Below are positions 22,201 through 27,355 of a stretch of 30,889 nt of DNA, one piece after another. The translations under genes and the position numbers were made by a program. This stretch comes from Ectocarpus siliculosus (Eukaryota; Sar; Phaeophyceae; Ectocarpales; Ectocarpaceae): positions 927,799 through 958,687 of the forward strand of contig FN648398.1 of NCBI GenBank assembly GCA_000310025.1, given 5' to 3'. Each line of letters begins with the position of its first letter. The first letter of the stretch is position 1. The notes under the pieces are model-generated. The model made no database searches. It was not told the DNA's origin and was given only the letters and a program-made list of their open reading frames with translations.

Positions 22201-25200
22201 AATGACGTGGCTCCAGGCCTGAGAGGGTTCCGTTCGAGTGCGAAGCCATCTAAGCATCGACCGGGGTAAGCCTCTGGCTATAACTCGGGAAGTACCGAAC
22301 TTTCCTTCCAAGGCCGCGCTAGAGCGCCGGTGCTCCGCTTACTCTTTCCGCTATGGATACGTGCATAGGCACTTAACAACTCGGAAATGTTGGGGAACTC
22401 GAACTTGCAGTATTGTAGGAACATTGTAGGACCAAAGGAATGCGCTTTGACATCGATCCAGTACAGCATCGCCGTGTGTGGCTGGCCTAAAGCCCCCTGG
22501 ACATCGTACTGGCAGTGCTGGTACCACTGCTGTTGTGTGTACAGGCAGCGTGATGCTCGACAACGTACTTGGAAGGGGTTCCAAGAGACCCGAAAAGAAT
22601 AGTCGAAAACTTGAAGCGGTATGTAGCAGTGACCTTCAGATGTACTCCCCAAACCTGAAAACCTGAACAACACAACAAAACAATAAAAATAAACACCCCA
22701 TACATAGTCTTCTTACAATTTAAGTTTTCTCTGAGAACGCTTCATTTCGCTTCTTTCGGCTTCTGTTAGCGCTCTATTCCGGTCTTCTCGGGCTCTCACA
22801 GAGCAGCATTTCCTCTGGAAATTTGGCACTTTGGTGGACTTTCCACTTTTATCTTCCGCTTTTATCTCTCTCGCCTGCTGCTGTCACCCCGCTCTGTACC
22901 ATCATACCACGCATTCCACTCGAAGTACGGCCCTCTCTGTGTGTGCCTCCTTCTCCTCCGTTCCTCCGCCTCTCTATGTCTCTGACGGTATGTCTATCCA
23001 CATTCTCTTTTCATTTTCGCCTTCTCTGTTGACCGCTCTCGCGTCGGAATGGTCTGTTGTTTGTTCCGATTCCGTGTGCTACTGCTGTACATTTTTTTTT
23101 TTCTTCTAACACCTTCACACGGTATGCACTCACCTCCTATCACCTTGGTACTGTATTCTCTCTCTCTCTCTCCTCTCGGTGCGTGTGTGTGTCTGTGTAT
23201 CCACGTTGTCTTTAAATTTTTGCTTTTCTCTCTTTACCGCTCTCGCGTCGGAATGGTCTGTTGTTTGTTCCGATTCCGGCAACGGTGTTGTGTGCTCCGG
23301 TTCCGATAATCCCTTCTAAAGGCCCGGAAAATACGAAAATACACTCCTTTCTACCTCCACTCTCGATGGCTACCCCGGCCCACTCCTCCCACTCCTCTGT
23401 AGCTACTCCGGCTACTTTTCGCACTCCTTCGGTTACTTCCATCTCCTTAAATCACACACGAACCTCCATCATGGGAACTCCACCTTCACGGAAACTTTAA
23501 CTGCCATCGGTACCTGTCTTCATTTTAACAATATCCTACACCCACTTTCAGAGAAAACGTTGCCTTGGAATCGCTTCAAATCAAGCGGGGGCGCGCAGCG
23601 CCCAAAATCTTGTTTATGTATATTTTATATTTTGCAGTGACTGGGAGAGAAGACCTGCGACGTATGTTTTACGAGCAGCATTAGTTGGTTTCGAAGCCAA
23701 GCAAGTGGGCAGGGAGGCCGTGTTTTGTTGTATCGCGTCCTACAAAACACAAAAACCATCCATGCATGAAACGTGTACCATAAACATGGTAACGGTAGAT
23801 ACCCCGTTTCAGCAGTCGGGGGACCATCGCATCGTCCCAACCAGTACCAACAGCGACGAGCAGTGCTCACGCTCACCTCCTCTGCTTGCTGTATGAGGCT
23901 ATCGTCCGCAAGTGGAAGTTTCTCTTTCTCCGGGCGCTGCCCTCCTGCCTCGACCAACATCGCCCTACAACATGTTTTGTCGCCGTCGCATACACACGCA
24001 CACGGCACAGAAGATTTTCGCGTGAAGACATGAGAGCGGAAGCACACGCCAGGGTTTACGTGCGGATCATAGGAGACCGAGAATGAGGGAGAGAAAGTGA
24101 GGGAAAGGGAGAGAGAGGGACAAAAACAAATAGAGGGAGAGAGAGTGAGAGACAGAGACAGAGGGAGACAGAGAGAGAGAGGAGGAGGAAGATACAGCTG
24201 TTGTACAATGGCGAGGCAGGCGATAGAGAAAGTTCGGCTGCACGCTGATCGCGTCAAGGCTGCCGTTTAAGACTACCGCCGCATACAGGAAGGACTTGAG
24301 TCCTGGAGAAGCTGTCGACCACCGCAGCAGCGGCCATGCGCAGCAGCGGGCCATGAATAAGCAGGGAAGCAATCATCAGGGGAGCCGCCATGTCTAGACG
24401 CAGTGGCACAAGGCAGCTTCATCGGACGACGTTTTTCTTTCTTCGTTTCAACAGTAGTAGCACATGTGGTCCTGGGGGTGCGATATCTTGTGTCGCCTAC
24501 GGATATGTATCCGTTGGGACTTCTTATGAAGAACAGGCCGCTGAAGAAATTTGATCACATTATCGTATGGCCCTGGTCTCGGCCTCAGCACCTTTCTAAC
24601 ATCCGTACTAGTCCAACTGACGTGGACATCTTGCCCACTTGTGTATCTACTCGAAGTAGACTACTGTATTGTGAACATGGAGCGTTGTTGTTGTTGTTGT
24701 TGTCGGTGTGTCTTCAAAAAAGGAAGTAATATGGTTCCGATTCTGCGTACTCCGGTATTGGTCCAGCTCGAGCGGATAGCATTTTGGTTAACGTGGTACA
24801 GCGCGGTGGATTCTTCTTGCTCTAGAGTAAATGTACTGAAGAAAGCATGGAAAGGATCTCTGCTGCTGCCCTCGACTCCAAATGTGCTGCTGTACTGCTG
24901 TAGTCTAGACGATCCTACGCATCGCAGTTCCACAGGTGCTCAAACGCAATATATAGCAACATGACACCACCCAAATAAATCGAAGTAGGTTGCATTGTTG
25001 CGATGCTCACCGCCGTGTCGTATGGCCCACCACCACCACCACCTCCTCCTCCTCCTCCTCTTCATCGGACAACCAGCGATGCATCTCCTGCTCGGTTGGC
25101 CCTCCACACGCTCCCGCTTCCTTGCCGCAACAACCATCGCCCCCGCCCGTCGCCGCCGCCGCCGCTGGCGCCCCCGCCCGCGTCATCCCGTCATGACCAA

Positions 25201-25501
25201 CCTCCACTGGTGTTGCACTAATACTGATGCTGCTGTTCAAGCCCACAAGATATTGGCGTTCGTCCGATCCCTCTTGCCGAGGGAGAGCGGCAGCGACAGC
25301 AGTAGCGCTAGCGCGATCCCTGGCGGGGCGATCCGGCGGAATTGGGGGAACCTTGTCGGCAAGGAGATTGGCGAATTCGTCGCGCCCAATAGATGTTGAT
25401 GCTTGGCGCGTCAGCTTCGACTGACTGCACTGGGAATCCTTACTCCCGTTGCCAAGACCAACACTCGTCGTCGCACCGTTCAACCCCGCCGATCCTGTGG
25501 T

Positions 25502-25540
<39 letters not shown>

Positions 25541-25858
25541 AGCGGCGGCGGCTGCTGCTGCCGTGCTCTTGGCGGGTACGCGCCGTTTTGTTGTCGAGCG
25601 GTCATGGATGCGACGTTGCTGTTGCAGGACAGCTGTGCTAGAAGCTTTCGCGTCAGGCGCCTCGTCCGAAGACCCGCCTGAATCGTCGTTCAGCCAAGCT
25701 AGCACCGACGCCGGGATGTCCGAGCTCGCCCCTACCCCCGCTGCCGGCCGCGTTGTCCTTGCCACCGCTGCTGCTGCTCCGCCCGCTGCGCCGTTAGGCG
25801 GTGATCCTTCACTGGAGTACACCATGGAATCTACAGATGCTCGAGATGTGCCCTTCAT
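564..25858 (-). CDS. Two-CNBD CaMKK-type protein kinase, 19-exon gene
   Basis: Whole-gene model. Exons in transcript order: 25858-25011, 23964-23877, 21972-21205, 17150-16719, 14891-14362, 13803-13677, 13068-12625, 11854-11741, 11242-11159, 10208-10005, 9111-8965, 8577-8185, 7509-7315, 6873-6652, 6005-5902, 5660-5276, 4529-4395, 4081-3996, 1218-564. They sum to 5961 nt (about 1986 aa) with every phase matching; all introns are GT-AG except one GC-AG. The protein has a disordered N-terminus, CNBD-A, CNBD-B, a kinase domain with all core catalytic elements, and a disordered tail. The kinase resembles CaMKK/GRIK/SAK1 enzymes, which phosphorylate the activation loop of AMPK/SnRK1 in the cytosol. 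Direct control by a cyclic nucleotide is inferred from architecture. No signal peptide or membrane segment is seen. The central exons (6-17) are secure; exons 1-5, 18 and 19 rest on open frames, splice consensus and phase. Confidence 0.85.
1271..1402. repeat. Tandem repeat, about 55-bp unit, 2.4 copies
   Basis: TAGGAGGAGCGGGGGGCGGC, then GCAGGAAGGAGGCAGGAAGG and GGTAAACATTTTAT recur at 1271-1323, 1324-1379 and partly 1380-1402. On the kinase strand it is a pyrimidine-rich tract just before the last exon acceptor. Confidence 0.7.
1806..1876 (-). repeat. Decayed tRNA-like sequence
   Basis: This 71-nt block has a perfect A box (TGGTCTAGTGG, 1859-1869) and a near-consensus B box (ACTTCGATTCC, 1815-1825). 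Acceptor-like ends (GCCCCGG / ATGGGGT) pair through four C-G pairs. The D, anticodon and T stems do not fold well. It is best read as a tRNA pseudogene or the head of a tRNA-derived SINE. Confidence 0.4.
2107..2141. repeat. ACTAT microsatellite
   Basis: About six ACTAT units. The flanks (CGGTCTCCGCTCAGTACC, then GTCCAACTGACG) recur without the microsatellite at 24572-24628. Confidence 0.7.
2433..2503 (-). tRNA. tRNA-Gly (anticodon CCC)
   Basis: The 71-nt cloverleaf folds fully. The acceptor stem is ACACGTG/TACGTGT (7 bp with one G-U), the D-arm GTGT-AGTGGTA-ACAT, the anticodon stem TAACC/GGTTA around loop CTCCCAC, the variable loop 4 nt, and the T-arm CGGAG-TTCGATT-CTCCG. Anticodon CCC reads glycine GGG codons. 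A T7 run follows the 3' end directly (2423-2429 on the plus strand), a typical RNA polymerase III terminator. The first base is A rather than the usual G. It lies inside the last intron of the kinase gene, same strand. Confidence 0.85.
3323..3545. repeat. AT-rich insert bounded by 26-bp direct repeats
   Basis: The 26-mer beginning TTCGTGGCAGAAGCCTGGCC occurs exactly at 3323-3348 and 3520-3545. Between them lies about 170 bp of AT-rich DNA unlike the surroundings. On the plus strand part of it reads as a hydrophobic segment ([20 protein letters not shown]) ending in the second repeat. An organellar fragment or a tandem duplication followed by divergence would explain it; the source is not identified. 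Confidence 0.5.
3838..3991. repeat. AAC / A-run compound repeat
   Basis: CAACAACCACAGC followed by a 16-20 base A run repeats three times, then AAC runs to 3991. It starts at the donor of kinase exon 18. Long open frames through here are repeat artefacts. Confidence 0.75.
3996..4081 (-). CDS. Kinase gene exon 18 (tail)
   Basis: This exon starts phase 0 after TTTCGACAG with [22 protein letters not shown]-x-x-E-x-x-x-A motif at this distance from the kinase end is typical of CaMKK-like tails. Two phase-2 donors are possible: CG|GTACTT at 3995 (used here) and TC|GTACTC 12 nt earlier. Both fit the last exon. The intron beyond opens into AAC and A-run repeats. Confidence 0.6.
4395..4529 (-). CDS. 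Kinase gene exon 17: end of kinase domain
   Basis: This 45-codon exon, phase 0 both ends, ends at [29 protein letters not shown] matches the last kinase helix of CaMKK-type enzymes ('L-x-K-x-P-E ... H-P-W-V-T', HPWV about 1712-1715). Joined to exon 16 it reads GYLRLEKDPEH, the expected spacing. The acceptor (GACGGAAG) is pyrimidine-poor, but the protein alignment supports it. Confidence 0.9.
4530..5275 (-). other. Intron 16 of the kinase gene
   Basis: 746 bp, GTGAGC to GGAAG. It holds the decayed exon-end copy and a G14 run at about 4586-4599; nothing else is recognised. Confidence 0.7.
5126..5295. repeat. Decayed duplication of the exon 16 end
   Basis: 5246-5295 (exon 16 end plus donor) and 5126-5169 share CCGAAGCCTC, GCAAGTAG, CGAC and CATGG in the same order. 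The intronic copy lacks the GTGAGC donor. Confidence 0.45.
5276..5660 (-). CDS. Kinase gene exon 16: C-lobe with low-complexity insert
   Basis: The first base completes AGC (Ser), then [20 protein letters not shown] with the invariant Asp of helix F (about 1571), then PFW and [11 protein letters not shown], all CaMKK-like. An insert of about 50 Ser, Gly and Ala residues interrupts the C-lobe before a segment ending YDPMVGYLR. Donor CGG|GTGAGC, phase 0. A decayed copy of this exon-end region lies about 120 bp downstream in the intron. Confidence 0.93.
5902..6005 (-). CDS. Kinase gene exon 15: activation segment
   Basis: This 104-nt exon lies between CTCTACCAG and AG|GTAGGT (phase 2). [16 protein letters not shown] leads to [12 protein letters not shown], equivalent to G-T-P-A-F-x-A-P-E. 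Two positions deviate: Gly is Ser and the Ala of APE is Pro. The Thr at about 1551 is the expected activation-loop position. Confidence 0.94.
6006..6651 (-). other. Intron 14 of the kinase gene (GC-AG)
   Basis: 646 bp, GCAAGT to CTACCAG, the only GC-AG intron in the model. It contains a G10 run near 6486; no repeat or gene is recognised. Confidence 0.75.
6652..6873 (-). CDS. Kinase gene exon 14: catalytic loop and DFG
   Basis: This 74-codon exon follows [30 protein letters not shown] is the catalytic loop (Asp about 1504), with Gly replacing the Arg of HRD; plant GRIK kinases are remembered to share [18 protein letters not shown] carries DFG (about 1522). The exon ends CAG|GCAAGT, a GC donor with otherwise perfect consensus, and reads on in frame to the activation segment. 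Confidence 0.95.
6874..7314 (-). other. Intron 13 of the kinase gene
   Basis: 441 bp. The 3' part is a long CT-rich tract (GA-rich on the plus strand, 6885-6968) ahead of the acceptor. Nothing else is seen. Confidence 0.8.
7315..7509 (-). CDS. Kinase gene exon 13: catalytic Lys, alpha-C helix
   Basis: This 65-codon exon lies between GAGACCAG and [23 protein letters not shown] contains the ATP-binding Lys (about 1398). A basic Gly/Gln-rich insert precedes the alpha-C helix [20 protein letters not shown], with the Glu partner at about 1427. [15 protein letters not shown] matches the E-V-x-D-D-P hallmark of CaMKK. The insert sits where CaMKKs carry their Arg/Pro-rich insert. Together these place the domain in the CaMKK/GRIK/SAK1 group. 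Confidence 0.96.
8028..8100. mobile_element. 73-bp palindromic miniature element with GGTC target duplication
   Basis: The arms TATAGAAGCCGAAATCAAA and its complement close on a second palindrome (TAGTCAGCGCTGACTA). Only a few of the 36 pairs mismatch. GGTC flanks both sides (8024-8027, 8101-8104), consistent with a 4-bp target duplication. It sits in intron 12 of the kinase gene. If transcribed it would make a tight hairpin. Confidence 0.65.
8114..8160 (+). repeat. Probable eroded retrotransposon tail with C20 run
   Basis: AAGGCATGGCGAAACATGAG, then CACG and a 20-base C run resemble the end of the tail (GGCATGC..ATGAGTACGCCC). It lies 24 bp from the donor of kinase exon 12. It is a weaker match than the other copies. 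Confidence 0.35.
8185..8577 (-). CDS. Kinase gene exon 12: linker and kinase glycine loop
   Basis: This 131-codon exon starts after a good pyrimidine-rich acceptor (CTCTTGCAG). A basic Ser/Arg/Gly-rich linker precedes [20 protein letters not shown]. The start of the kinase domain resembles CaMKK ('I-N-x-Y ... G-K-G-S-Y-G-x-V'). The glycine loop is at residues 1376-1383. It ends at the codon after GETG, donor ATG|GTGGGT, phase 0. Confidence 0.95.
8578..8964 (-). other. Intron 11 of the kinase gene
   Basis: 387 bp between CNBD-B and kinase exons. The GTGTGT donor starts a GTTGTC repeat and the acceptor has a normal pyrimidine tract. No repeat element is seen. Confidence 0.8.
8965..9111 (-). 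CDS. Kinase gene exon 11: end of CNBD-B and helix
   Basis: This 49-codon exon lies between AACGCAG and [24 protein letters not shown] is the closing strand and hinge helix of a CNBD. A long charged helix follows ([20 protein letters not shown], then a Glu/Gln-rich end), a probable coiled linker to the kinase. It ends in phase 0 and exon 12 starts in phase 0 at a strong internal acceptor, which argues that the CNBDs and the kinase are one transcript. Confidence 0.92.
9112..10004 (-). other. Intron 10 of the kinase gene
   Basis: 893 bp holding the inverted tail copy (9153-9300) and a G run near 9680. The remainder is unremarkable. Confidence 0.8.
9153..9300 (-). repeat. Solo retrotransposon tail with spacer, inverted copy
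   Basis: Reading from the G run at 9153-9164, the block matches the reverse complement of 16555-16700 almost base for base (TACTCATAGTCGTGCATGCC, then GACCATTGACCTCGCATCC, then CCGGGTTCTCACCGGACCAG). No reverse-transcriptase coding accompanies it, so it is a SINE-like or severely truncated copy. It lies 40 bp upstream of the acceptor of kinase exon 11. Confidence 0.65.
10005..10208 (-). CDS. Kinase gene exon 10: CNBD-B core
   Basis: This 68-codon exon lies between GAACAG and GAG|GTGAGA. It encodes a textbook CNBD core: [20 protein letters not shown], then [20 protein letters not shown] with FGE at about 1193-1195 and the phosphate-binding Arg at about 1204. Spacing is canonical. The residue after Arg is Asn; PKA sites usually have Ala and PKG sites Thr there, so ligand preference cannot be assigned. 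The acceptor lies just past an ATGGTG repeat. Confidence 0.95.
10209..11158 (-). other. Intron 9 of the kinase gene
   Basis: 950 bp holding an ATGGTG repeat next to the acceptor (10236-10275) and the 185-bp inverted-repeat element. Confidence 0.8.
10672..10856. mobile_element. Small inverted-repeat element with internal direct repeats
   Basis: The ends GCAGTCGTGGCTCCGATAT and the complement of ATATCGGGGCCACGACTGC form imperfect terminal inverted repeats. Inside, a 28-bp unit built on CTCATATCGGAGCCCCCTCT occurs at 10719-10746 and 10798-10825. No convincing target duplication is visible. It is a MITE-like sequence in intron 9. Confidence 0.5.
11159..11242 (-). CDS. Kinase gene exon 9: start of CNBD-B
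   Basis: This 28-codon exon, phase 0 both ends, lies between TTTCAG and GAT|GTACGT. It encodes [20 protein letters not shown] followed by HQTFSAGD, the N-terminal helices and first strand of a CNBD (consensus: Leu-rich helix, then F-x-x-G-D-x-I). It joins exactly to [18 protein letters not shown] in the next exon. Confidence 0.9.
11243..11740 (-). other. Intron 8 of the kinase gene
   Basis: 498 bp with a GGGT repeat near 11310-11340 and a G10 run near 11510; otherwise nothing recognised. Confidence 0.8.
11741..11854 (-). CDS. Kinase gene exon 8: end of CNBD-A, linker
   Basis: This 38-codon exon, phase 0 at both ends, lies between GCCGCGCAG and GAG|GTGCGA. It starts [11 protein letters not shown], supplying the Arg (1082) expected to grip the cyclic phosphate, then the last strand ([12 protein letters not shown]). 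The helix [14 protein letters not shown] leads into CNBD-B. FGE-to-Arg spacing is two residues longer than the usual cassette, and the residue after Arg is Val rather than the common Ala or Thr. Confidence 0.9.
11855..12624 (-). other. Intron 7 of the kinase gene
   Basis: 770 bp holding the tail copy at the donor end and a G12 run near 12027. No gene seen. Confidence 0.8.
12547..12609 (+). repeat. Solo retrotransposon tail
   Basis: CTCGAGGACGCGGAGTCAAT, then GGTCTAACCGTTAGGGCATG, then GAGTATG and a C run match the LINE tail. The C run stops about 15 bp from the donor of kinase exon 7. Confidence 0.6.
12625..13068 (-). CDS. Kinase gene exon 7: CNBD-A core with Ala/Thr insert
   Basis: The exon is 444 nt (148 codons), phase 0 both ends (AATATCAG acceptor, GAG|GTGAAC donor). 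It opens with [18 protein letters not shown] and closes with [17 protein letters not shown], which carries the FGE of the phosphate-binding cassette (residues 1069-1071). Between them lie about 100 residues dominated by Ala, Thr, Pro and Gly, an insertion in the loop before the cassette. The flanking domain sequence is intact, so the insert is probably looped out. Confidence 0.9.
13069..13676 (-). other. Intron 6 of the kinase gene
   Basis: 608 bp dominated by a CT-rich tract on the gene strand (plus-strand GAGA repeats, 13205-13395). Confidence 0.8.
13677..13803 (-). CDS. Kinase gene exon 6: start of CNBD-A
   Basis: This 127-nt exon lies between acceptor GGATTAG and donor AAG|GTGAGT. It encodes the N-terminal helix and first strand of a cyclic-nucleotide-binding domain: a [20 protein letters not shown] helix, then [12 protein letters not shown]. 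This joins in frame to GEVIAAAG in exon 7, giving the usual arrangement of a Leu-rich helix, then basic-Y-x-K-G-E-V-I and a conserved Gly. The position corresponds to residues 889-931. Confidence 0.88.
13804..14361 (-). other. Intron 5 of the kinase gene
   Basis: 558 bp. The half nearest the acceptor carries loosely repeated blocks of the form CCCNGTTTGACCC on the gene strand (13825-14055), a degenerate pyrimidine-rich minisatellite. Confidence 0.6.
14362..14891 (-). CDS. Kinase gene exon 5 (Gly/Ser/His-rich linker)
   Basis: The exon starts phase 0 after CGCTTTAAG with [20 protein letters not shown]. Gly and Ser runs, a short helix-like motif ([16 protein letters not shown]) and a His run follow. 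The chosen donor AAAG|GTTAGC at 14361 is weak, but it is the phase-2 site that fits exon 6. Earlier GT sites (for example G|GTGCCC after KI) are alternatives in the wrong phase for exon 6. The start is fairly safe; the 3' end is provisional. Confidence 0.58.
15966..16004 (+). repeat. Solo retrotransposon tail
   Basis: GACTACGGCATGCGTTTACA, then TGAATT and a long C run: the last part of the tail. It abuts the truncated LINE coding fragment that starts just after the C run. Confidence 0.5.
16005..16545 (+). pseudogene. 5'-truncated non-LTR retrotransposon, C-terminal reverse-transcriptase end
   Basis: An open frame to TGA at 16545 encodes a charged domain with [20 protein letters not shown] and then [10 protein letters not shown]. 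The C-x-C-x(8)-H-x(4)-C pattern followed by Y-x-x-x-R is the zinc-knuckle-like C-terminus of many LINE reverse transcriptases. No polymerase motifs are present, so this is a 5'-truncated insertion. It directly follows the C run of an older tail copy and is antisense to the kinase gene inside intron 4. Coding ends within its own tail repeat. Confidence 0.65.
16483..16559 (+). repeat. Retrotransposon 3' tail, first unit
   Basis: The unit runs GTGCTCCGTC..GGACGCGTGGTCAATGGTC..ACTACGGCAAGC..GAGTACGCCCCCC and ends in a C run. It is attached to the LINE coding end, so it defines the 3' terminus of that family and identifies the solo copies elsewhere. Confidence 0.65.
16624..16700 (+). repeat. Retrotransposon 3' tail, second unit
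   Basis: This is a second copy of the tail (GTGCTCCGTCCCGG..GGTCAATGGTC..GGCATGC..GAGTAC), separated from the first by a 64-bp spacer. Unit plus spacer recur together, inverted, at 9153-9300. It ends about 20 bp from the donor of kinase exon 4. Confidence 0.65.
16719..17150 (-). CDS. Kinase gene exon 4
   Basis: The exon is 432 nt (144 codons), phase 0 both ends. It starts after TTTATGAAAG with [20 protein letters not shown], a plausible amphipathic helix. Gly, Gln and Ser runs follow, and it ends at DDE|GTGGGT. The helix resembles the segment that often follows a CNBD, but the rest of such a domain is not visible upstream. A retrotransposon tail ends about 20 bp beyond the donor. The acceptor is short on pyrimidines, so the start is less certain. 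Confidence 0.66.
17497..17570 (+). repeat. Possible second tRNA-like relic
   Basis: A perfect A-box match (TAGTCTAGTGG, 17512-17522) is followed about 30 nt later by a degraded B box (CCATCGATTCAG). No cloverleaf can be drawn. It could be a SINE head or chance. Confidence 0.22.
18242..18313 (-). repeat. Solo retrotransposon tail beside the gap
   Basis: Reading backwards from a 21-base G run, TACCC..TTTTGCATGCC..ACGGTTAGTCCCTTGACC matches the inverted tail, especially the copy at 12547-12609. The far end dissolves into homopolymers of doubtful quality. Confidence 0.5.
18317..18526. other. Degraded duplicate reading of 18627-18836 (assembly artefact)
   Basis: The block is dominated by homopolymers yet follows the sequence after the gap base for base: AAATTCTCTAAAAATTTTTC against AGATTCTACTACGACTTTTC, and GGGGGCAAACAAAAAAAAAG against CGGGAGCAAACGACAAAAAG. 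Minor bases have collapsed into neighbouring runs, as in poor reads through a long G tract. It should not be annotated biologically. Confidence 0.8.
18527..18626. other. Assembly gap (100 N)
   Basis: Exactly 100 Ns, the conventional placeholder for a gap of unknown size, between two readings of the same flank. The true gap may be nil. Confidence 0.95.
19016..19809. mobile_element. 794-bp terminal-inverted-repeat element with AATATA duplication
   Basis: The 24-bp ends (19016-19039, starting GCAAGGGTGTGTTCGG, and 19786-19809) are perfect inverted repeats. AATATA lies immediately outside both (19010-19015, 19810-19815). The interior is mostly a roughly 40-bp tandem unit (TTCGGTAAGGTATTGAAAAA, then GTACCGAAGTATACCGAGA). 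A second right-like end occurs at about 19409-19437. No transposase is present, so it is a non-autonomous DNA element. Confidence 0.75.
20177..20482. mobile_element. Foldback element with arms of about 140 bp
   Basis: The left arm (20177-20318) and the complement of the right arm (20334-20482) align along most of their length. Examples are CGTTGAACCTCCCGATACAT with ATGTATCGGAAGGTTCAACG, and GCGTGGGGTCCA shared near the centre. The loop is short. The arms have diverged, so it is an old insertion. No coding is seen. Confidence 0.55.
21205..21972 (-). CDS. Kinase gene exon 3 (acidic, Gly/Ala/Gln-rich)
   Basis: The exon is 768 nt (256 codons), phase 0 at both ends, with acceptor AATTTAG and a strong donor CAG|GTAAAG. 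It opens with a run of Asp, then a more complex stretch ([20 protein letters not shown], then [11 protein letters not shown]), then Gly/Ser/Gln/Ala repeats. The complex stretch looks folded but I do not recognise it. The basic [10 protein letters not shown] patch could serve as a nuclear-localisation or docking motif; that is speculation. Confidence 0.7.
21973..23876 (-). other. Intron 2 of the kinase gene
   Basis: 1.9 kb with the direct repeat at 23032-23278 set in CT-rich sequence; 21980-22780 shows nothing recognisable. Confidence 0.6.
23032..23278. repeat. Direct repeat in intron 2
   Basis: A 43-bp stretch beginning ACCGCTCTCGCGTCGGAATG is exact at 23032-23074 and 23236-23278. Weaker similarity extends upstream of both (TATCCAC..TTCTCT), suggesting a duplication of about 110 bp. 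Confidence 0.6.
23877..23964 (-). CDS. Kinase gene exon 2
   Basis: This 88-nt exon follows acceptor TTGTAG and ends at donor GAG|GTGAGC. Its first base completes the Arg codon left open by exon 1 (phase 2) and it ends in phase 0. It encodes a charged segment including [18 protein letters not shown], likely a short helix. It is supported only by splice consensus and phase continuity on both sides. Confidence 0.65.
23965..25010 (-). other. Intron 1 of the kinase gene
   Basis: 1.05 kb with a CT-rich tract on the gene strand (24079-24185) and the dispersed repeat at 24572-24720. Confidence 0.6.
24572..24720. repeat. Second copy of a dispersed repeat also at 2040-2160
   Basis: CGGCCTCAGCACCTTTCTAA, CATCCGTACTAGTCCAACTG and a GTT run plus GTCTTCA are shared, partly reordered, with the 2040-2160 region. 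The family is unidentified. Confidence 0.4.
25011..25858 (-). CDS. Kinase gene exon 1 (start codon, disordered N-terminus)
   Basis: The ATG is at 25858-25856, with an in-frame TAA 27 nt upstream, so this is the first possible Met of the frame. The exon encodes about 282 residues rich in Ala, Ser and Gly, with a long Ala run encoded near 25505-25550 and an acidic Glu run near the end. No known domain is recognised. The donor reads CG|GTGAGC (phase 2). An N-terminal exon upstream of this ATG cannot be excluded. Confidence 0.72.
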
Positions 25859-26588
25859 GGTGTTTGCTGCGTGGTGGCCAATTTATCTTTGCCCCCCGTT
25901 CCCCTCCCAGTGTATATCGAAGCAAGAGATGGCCCTCGGGTGCCGGCAGCTGCATATAGAGAGAGCTCGCGATATCACAACTAGCACAGCTTCTCTGTGG
26001 TTGTATCTGAGAGCTGGTGTCTAGACGGAAAAAAAGGTAACCGCCACGAGATGAAGTTGACAACAGTCGACAACCGGATGGTTGGGTTTGACCTCCTGGA
26101 TTTGCTAAGTCCCTCACAGCAAAACCAAATTTCGCCTACCACACACACTCGAGGAACTCTCTCGTGCCTCCGTCGCGTCTACCTCCACGCCTCCACGAGA
26201 GGTCACACCCATGGGACACGTATTGGAGCGCGCGCAGAGCTCATCTACGATTTGTTCTATAAATAGACACGCCAATGGAAACCCCCTCGAGTAGTTTTTT
26301 TTATTTTTTGCGAATCTTCCTTGACCACAGAGAGAGAGACAGGCCTCTTTGTGCTCGCAAGCTGCGACGTTTCTCGGAGTTGGTACACACGCACACACGC
26401 TTTGTGGGACCTTCGCGGCGGCTACACATGGGCTCAAGAGGCACATTCAGCAGCTAGTAGCCTGTCACTTCTACTAGATAGCCCTCTCTCCCCGTCTCTG
26501 TCGCCTACGGCTGTGGCTCGCTGTGTGGTCCGAAGCGTTGTTTTCGACACCCCCGCTGCTTGTTGTCGAGCATCGGCAAGTAATCATT
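25859..26588. promoter_or_regulatory. Divergent intergenic region
   Basis: 730 bp between the two start codons, presumably holding both promoters and leaders. The plus strand has the TATA box. No TATA box is evident toward the kinase gene. Leader introns in either gene cannot be excluded. Confidence 0.5.
26258..26266 (+). promoter_or_regulatory. TATA box of the plus-strand gene
   Basis: TATAAATAG stands alone in a GC-rich context about 320 bp before the ATG at 26589, allowing a 5' leader of roughly 290 nt. Confidence 0.45.
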
Positions 26589-27355
26589 ATGCTGGACGAC
26601 GGTGCACATTGCGAGGATGACCGCCTTAGGAGGGCCCTCCGCAGCAGTGGCCTCGGTCACCACGCTCCCGTCGCCTCCTCCACTACGATGAAGACCGCTA
26701 CAGCCGATGTTCCTCGCGCGCGGAGCGGCAGCGGGGCGGCGGAAGGCGGCGCGGCCGCGGAGGACTCAATAGTCCTGGGTGCGGGAGAAGGAGGAGGAAC
26801 CTACCATTGGCTAACCAAAGGTGGACTGAACTCCGGCGTGGGTAGGCCCACCCGGCATCACCGCGTGCCCGTGGGGCGCGAACGCAGGCCGTTGCAACGT
26901 TCTTCCGCGCTCGCCGGCAGAAGCGGCGCGCCTCCTCCGACCGGCCAGCAACCAACCGAGCCCCCTGCCCAGCAGAGCGCGGGTGACAGCAGTACGCCCT
27001 CTGCTGCAGACCTGAGCCCAGGCTATTCCTTCCCAAGAAGCAGTTCAGCGGATAGTATGCTCGCGACGACCTCGTCGTTGGCGACGGGCCCATCGGCATC
27101 GTACACGTCGGCGGTGGCCATGTCGCCGGCCACGAGGAAGCGCGGCGGCGGGAAGTCGTCGCGCGGCGGTCTCGGCATTCGGAGGGGGGGAAGCAGCGGC
27201 GGCGGCGGCAGCAGCGGGGCAGGCTGTGAGGACGAGGAGGACGAGGAGGACGAGGAGGAGGATAGGAGAATATCTTTCCGCGACGCTACCCTGGTTGCTT
27301 GGTTGAATTCGGTTCTGTTTGCACATGACGACGAGGGAAGCAGCACTACCAGCAG
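26589..27355 (+). CDS. Divergent plus-strand gene, exon 1
   Basis: ATG at 26589, open for 255 codons, ending at a perfect donor AG|GTGAGT (phase 2). The product starts MLDDGAHCEDDRLRRALRSS, then is Ser/Gly/Pro/Ala-rich with a Glu/Asp run, and ends with RRISFRDATLVAWLNSVLFA. The 'W-L-N-x-x-L' end recalls the segment before the calponin-homology region of ASPM-type spindle proteins. That is only a weak resemblance, so I assign no function. Confidence 0.7.

Noticed and set aside
23625-24257. 210-codon minus-strand frame
   Set aside because: Most of it is a CT-rich intron tract (Leu/Ser/Pro repeats); only 23964-23877 behaves as an exon.
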